From Hymenobacter puniceus (lineage in GTDB: Bacteria; Bacteroidota; Bacteroidia; Cytophagales; Hymenobacteraceae): a stretch of DNA of 64,000 bases. The first letter of the stretch is position 1. Every line of letters begins with the position of its first letter. A model generated the notes under the pieces. It worked only from the letters and a program-made list of their open reading frames with translations. It did not search any database and had not been told where the DNA came from. The translations under genes and the position numbers were made by a program. The DNA is taken from the NCBI RefSeq assembly GCF_014333525.1, contig NZ_JACSCX010000003.1:496001-560000 (forward strand), read 5' to 3'. Below, one piece after another: positions 60,770 through 64,000 of this stretch.

Positions 60770-61633
60770 TCAACAGTGTTCCAGGGCAGCCAGCAAATCG
60801 TCGTGCTGGAACTGGTAGCCGGTGGTTTCGCGCAAAAGCGTGCTGTCGATGGTTTTGCCGCTTTGTTGGGTGCCTTCCGGCTGAAAGGTTGGAGCCTGCA
60901 AGCCAAGATGCGCGGCGGCGGCTGTATAGAATGCGCGGCGCGACGGATGGTGACTGGCGCAGGCATTGAAGGTGTAGCCCCAGGCTTTCTCGCGAATGAT
61001 GTGCTGCAACAGCCCAATACAGTCGTCTAAGTGAATAAGGTTGACGGGGGCATTGGCCTGCGGCAGGTTGTGGCGCCCTGCCAGGAAACGGCCCGGCGGA
61101 CGGTCGGGGCCGAACAGGCCACCCAGGCGCACCACCGTTGTCAGCCATTGGCCCCAGCGCGGGGTAAACTGTCCTTCGGCCCGCAGCAAATCACCGGGAG
61201 CATCCGGCGATGAAACGGCGTCTGATTCGTGCATCAGCCGGTCCTCGTTGGGATAGACGCCGGTGGAGCTTACGAATAGCACGTGCCGCACGCCGGCTGC
61301 CGCCACCGCCGAGCCCACCGGGCGCAGCAAGGCCGGATAGGCCCCGGCAGCGGCGGCACGAGGCGGCACGTTCAGCACCAGCACATCCACGCCGGCCAGC
61401 AGCGCGTGCAGCGAGTCGGCATCGATCTGAGAAAATTCCGGGCCCAGGCGCAGCAAATAGGGCCGAATACCTGCGTCGCGCAGCGTGAGCATGTGCGTGG
61501 GCGTGGTAGTGGAGCCATTTACGGCATAGCCTTCAGCCACCAGGGCCTTCGCCAGGGGCAGCCCAAGCCAGCCGCAGCCGAGCACGGCAACGGTTGTAGG
61601 GGTGGGGCGAGCAGAATGTGAGGAGTCTGGCAT
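60770..61633 (-). CDS. NAD(P)-binding Rossmann protein, extended SDR type (YeeZ-like)
   Basis: A 287-residue protein. TVAVLGCGWLGLPLAKALVAEGY is the dinucleotide-binding loop; VLFVSSTGVYPNEDRLMHESD and VVRLGGLFGPDRPPGRFLAG are typical of the YeeZ-like atypical SDR group, which lacks the usual YxxxK. VNLIHLDDCIGLLQHII completes the pattern. Substrate unknown. It ends 20 bp before the HI0933-type gene on the same strand. Confidence 0.87.
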   Translation of the reverse strand: MPDSSHSARPTPTTVAVLGCGWLGLPLAKALVAEGYAVNGSTTTPTHMLTLRDAGIRPYLLRLGPEFSQIDADSLHALLAGVDVLVLNVPPRAAAAGAYPALLRPVGSAVAAAGVRHVLFVSSTGVYPNEDRLMHESDAVSSPDAPGDLLRAEGQFTPRWGQWLTTVVRLGGLFGPDRPPGRFLAGRHNLPQANAPVNLIHLDDCIGLLQHIIREKAWGYTFNACASHHPSRRAFYTAAAAHLGLQAPTFQPEGTQQSGKTIDSTLLRETTGYQFQHDDLLAALEHC

Positions 61634-61875
61634 CGAGGGTAAAGGTGCGGAATTTTCCTGCGTGGAGCGGCAAAGGCCTCCGCAGGCGGCCTGCTGAAGT
61701 AGCGTACCCGAGGCTATGTTAGGAGTTTTTTTGAACTTGCCCGCCGGTTGGCCTGAAAAACCAAACGACTCAGATTGTGAAAATTAGTTTTTTGCAATAT
61801 TCAGCGACGTAGGCTGCGTTTTGCTTCAGCCGGCTGCTGAAATTCTTTCTTTCCCACCTTCCATTCTTCTGCTTT
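61634..61875. other. Divergent intergenic region
   Basis: 242 bp between divergent genes. Contains a T-rich stretch with TTAGTTTTTTGCAATATTC around 61786-61804, where the SDR promoter may lie. No gene or repeat recognised. Confidence 0.35.
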
Positions 61876-62754
61876 ATGTCAGCTCATCCGTACGCTCAGC
61901 CTATGCTTCGCGACAATGCACTCCAAGGTAAAACCATCGTCGTGACGGGCGGCGGCACTGGCCTGGGGCGCGCCATGACTACTTATTTTCTTGAACTGGG
62001 GGCCAACGTAGTTATCAGCAGCCGCAAGCTGGACGTGCTGGAGAAAACAGCCGCCGAGCTGCGTGAGCAAACCCAAAACCAGAATGTGCTGGCTGTGCAG
62101 TGCGACGTGCGCAAGTACGACGAAGTGGAAGCCATGCTGCAGCGCACCATCGACACGTTTGGCGGCGTGGATGTGCTGCTCAACAACGCGGCCGGCAACT
62201 TCATCAGCCCTACGGAGCGCCTGAGCCATAAGGCGTTTGACGTGATAGTGGACATCGTGCTGCGCGGCTCCTACAACTGCACGCTGGCCTTTGGTAAGCG
62301 CTGGATTGCCGACAAAAAGCCCGGCACCATCCTTAACATCGTCACGACCTATGCCTCCGTAGGCTCGGCCTACGTGGTGCCTTCGGCTGCTGCCAAAGCC
62401 GGCGTGCTGGCCATGACCCGCTCGCTGGCCGTGGAGTGGGCCAAGTACGGTATCCGCTCCAACGCCATTGCGCCCGGCCCATTCCCGACGGAAGGTGCCT
62501 GGAGCCGCCTGTTTCCGGAGCCGCTGGCCAAAAAGCTCGATCCGGCGGCCTCCGTGCCCCTCAAGCGCGTCGGCGACCACCAGGAACTGGCCAACTTGGC
62601 GGCTTACATGGTGTCGGATTTCTCGGCCTACATGAACGGCGAAGTTGTGACCCTGGACGGCGGCGAGTGGCTCAACGGCGCCGGCGAGTTCAACAAGCTC
62701 GAAGCTATTCCGGCCCCGATGTGGGATGAGATTGAAAAAGCCATGCGCCGATAA
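61876..62754 (+). CDS. 2,4-dienoyl-CoA reductase-type SDR oxidoreductase
   Basis: A 292-residue protein. The NADPH-binding VVTGGGTGLGRAMTTYFLELGA and LLNNAAGNFISPTERLS are standard SDR. The active-site region reads YASVGSAYVVPSAAAKAGVLAMTRSLA, with Ser in place of the catalytic Tyr of YxxxK, as in mitochondrial-type 2,4-dienoyl-CoA reductases. APGPFPTEGAWSRLFP is also typical of that group. It would reduce polyunsaturated enoyl-CoA during beta-oxidation. It is convergent with the DUF1571 gene across an inverted repeat. Confidence 0.9.
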   Translation: MSAHPYAQPMLRDNALQGKTIVVTGGGTGLGRAMTTYFLELGANVVISSRKLDVLEKTAAELREQTQNQNVLAVQCDVRKYDEVEAMLQRTIDTFGGVDVLLNNAAGNFISPTERLSHKAFDVIVDIVLRGSYNCTLAFGKRWIADKKPGTILNIVTTYASVGSAYVVPSAAAKAGVLAMTRSLAVEWAKYGIRSNAIAPGPFPTEGAWSRLFPEPLAKKLDPAASVPLKRVGDHQELANLAAYMVSDFSAYMNGEVVTLDGGEWLNGAGEFNKLEAIPAPMWDEIEKAMRR

Positions 62755-62927
62755 ATCACGGATTTCCACGGATTTTACGCGGATTTTGTAGTCGGCGCTA
62801 TTCCGCATTGTTTGACCATAATACATAAAAAGAGGCTTGCCGTTTGGCAAGCCTCTTTATTTTAAGTGAACGGCAATCGACTACAAAATCCGTGTAATCC
62901 GCGTAAAATCCGTGGAAATCCGTGATT
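62754..62927. repeat. Stop-to-stop inverted repeat enclosing a terminator
   Basis: Left arm 62754-62794 and right arm 62878-62927 are identical in reverse complement apart from one extra 9-base unit on the right. Arms consist of GGATTT-containing units (CACGGATTTCCACGGATTTT). The left arm starts on the last base of the SDR stop codon; the right arm ends inside the stop codon of the DUF1571 gene. Confidence 0.93.
62826..62864. terminator. Bidirectional terminator between convergent genes
   Basis: AAAGAGGCTTGCC (62829-62841) pairs with GGCAAGCCTCTTT (62846-62858), flanked by A and T runs on both sides. Confidence 0.9.
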
Positions 62928-63792
62928 AAAGCTTGTATCCCGGAAATCCTTTCGTGAACTCAGCGGCGGGAATGGGCTGGTTAGCGACTATGTCGCTGAA
63001 CTCAAACTTTTCGAACAAGCCTTTGTCGTCGTGCACCTGCACGACCAGGGGCAGCATAAGCTTCTGGTCGACGCAGACGAGGGTGCGGCGCCCGTAGCTG
63101 TTGGGTACCTGCAGCGTGCGGCCGGCTTCTACTTTTTCGCCGGGCGACAGGTTGTTGCGCTCCATCACGCGGTACTCACCACAGCCAAACTTATCGGCAA
63201 TGCGTTTTGGGGTGTCGCCGGCCACGGCTTTGTACGATACGTAGCGGAACTGCGGGAAATCGGCGCGCAGCAGGTAGCAGGGCCGGCCGGCCACGGTGGT
63301 GTCGCCAGCGTAGCGGAAGCTTTTCTCGAAGCTATGGTCGCGGCGCTGGCTGGAGCCCCGGATCAGGTCGGTGATGGTACCGTAGCCGGCGTCCAGTACG
63401 CTGTGGTGCTGGTTTTTGTGCATCACTGCGCCTTCGGGGTCCAGGCTCAGCGTCACGTAGGGGAAGCTGTTGGGATACACCCAGGCGTCGCCGTCGTTCT
63501 GGCCCGTCACCCAGAGCACCTCAATGCCCTTGGCGTTTTTCAGGTACACTCGAAACGGGCTGAACGTCATTTTCATGGCGGTGCGGGCTTGCTGGTAGCT
63601 GCCGCCCGTCAGGCGTTCCTGGGCGCGCACGTTGCAGCGCAGGGTTTTCAGGTTTTCGATGGAAGTGGTGAGCCGGCTCAGGAGCTGCTCGGTGGTAATG
63701 CGGTCGGCGGCGGGAGCCGGGGAGAAAGAAGCGGCGGCCAGCGCCACGGCTGGCAGTAAAGAAGCGGCCGAAAGCCGGGTAAAACGCGTCAT
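62926..63792 (-). CDS. DUF1571 exported protein with LysM-like insert
   Basis: The ATG at 63792 gives 288 residues with a signal peptide ending near APAAD (about residue 30). The core resembles DUF1571: LSRLTTSIENLKTLRCNVRAQER, VYLKNAKGIEVLWVTGQNDGDAWV, and DLIRGSSQRRDHSFEKSF. Residues about 190-240 (VSYKAVAGDTPKRIADKFGC to GRTLQVPNSYG) look like a LysM module embedded in the domain, suggesting peptidoglycan contact. Function of the family is unknown; an outer-envelope or lipid-binding role is a guess. The longer start at 63807 adds five residues. Confidence 0.82.
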   Translation of the reverse strand: MTRFTRLSAASLLPAVALAAASFSPAPAADRITTEQLLSRLTTSIENLKTLRCNVRAQERLTGGSYQQARTAMKMTFSPFRVYLKNAKGIEVLWVTGQNDGDAWVYPNSFPYVTLSLDPEGAVMHKNQHHSVLDAGYGTITDLIRGSSQRRDHSFEKSFRYAGDTTVAGRPCYLLRADFPQFRYVSYKAVAGDTPKRIADKFGCGEYRVMERNNLSPGEKVEAGRTLQVPNSYGRRTLVCVDQKLMLPLVVQVHDDKGLFEKFEFSDIVANQPIPAAEFTKGFPGYKL

Positions 63793-63981
63793 GAAGCAGG
63801 TGGGCAAAATCGTAGAGTCGGTTGGCCGCTACGCATAAACCGGGCCGGAACAAGCAGCAAGATAAGGATAGGACCGTAATGCCGCGTAACAGATTGGAGT
63901 TGGGGGGTAGAGGACGGTTCGGCAACTTTTTCGCCCTAAAACCGGAATAACCAACGCACCTTTTCTTTCAAGCACCACACC

Positions 63982-64000
63982 ATGCGCTTCACAGTTATTA
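63982..64000 (+). CDS. Possible gene start at window edge (partial)
   Basis: An ATG at 63982 opens MRFTVI and runs off the window. Only six residues are visible, so neither the product nor the start can be confirmed. It is divergent from the DUF1571 gene, 189 bp away. Confidence 0.35.

Overview
The window looks like a chromosomal segment of a GC-rich Bacteroidota bacterium, most likely Hymenobacter or a close relative in the Cytophagales. The evidence is a SusC/SusD pair, Bacteroidota-type -7 boxes (TAnnTTTG), many lipoproteins with Bacteroidota-style lipoboxes, a GldL-like fragment, and high GC content in nearly every gene. The genus is an inference from general resemblance; no 16S rRNA or marker gene is present. 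I see no rRNA, tRNA, CRISPR array, transposase or prophage.

Region by region. (1) 1-13.6 kb is a polysaccharide utilisation locus: the 3' end of susC, susD, two large secreted (alpha/alpha)6-type enzymes, a GH28 polygalacturonase-like enzyme, a GH105 unsaturated rhamnogalacturonyl hydrolase and, convergently, a GH2 beta-galactosidase-like enzyme. The enzyme set fits pectin, probably rhamnogalacturonan. (2) 13.7-27.7 kb is housekeeping and stress: a THUMP-domain rRNA methyltransferase, a DEAD-box helicase, a phosphatase-like protein, an MtfA-type peptidase with a SEC-C tail, an M2 peptidase, an esterase, a pirin-GAF operon, an XRE/S24 regulator, RecQ, and a 16-cysteine copper-binding protein. 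(3) 27.8-45.3 kb is rich in membrane and ion-handling proteins: DUF2254, two cation/proton antiporters, YihY, DUF2062, DUF4112, a ClC channel and MscS. It also holds a lipoprotein-SCO1-cytochrome c operon, an aldo/keto reductase, a DisA-like nucleotide-binding protein and a flavoprotein. (4) 45.3-54.5 kb carries a yeast-FCY1-like cytosine deaminase and an AddB-like and an AddA-like helicase-nuclease subunit, separated by a small GldL-like gene and a TetA-like exporter. (5) 54.5-64 kb carries a thioesterase, a cold-shock protein followed by a cold-shock-type DEAD-box helicase, a DUF2383 protein, a second HI0933-type flavoprotein, two Rossmann oxidoreductases and a DUF1571 protein with a LysM-like segment.

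The most unusual content is in the repeats. Palindromic elements with arms of roughly 29-43 bp recur in intergenic regions. They come in several sequence flavours that keep internal self-complementarity. A second, C-rich palindrome lies in frame inside both the AddA-like and the AddB-like gene, so it is translated in both subunits of one predicted enzyme. Two convergent gene pairs are bridged by inverted repeats that run almost exactly from one stop codon to the other, with terminators inside. Five genes have a -7 box only 4-5 nt before their start codon, which predicts leaderless mRNAs. All family names rest on motif recognition by eye; no database search was run.
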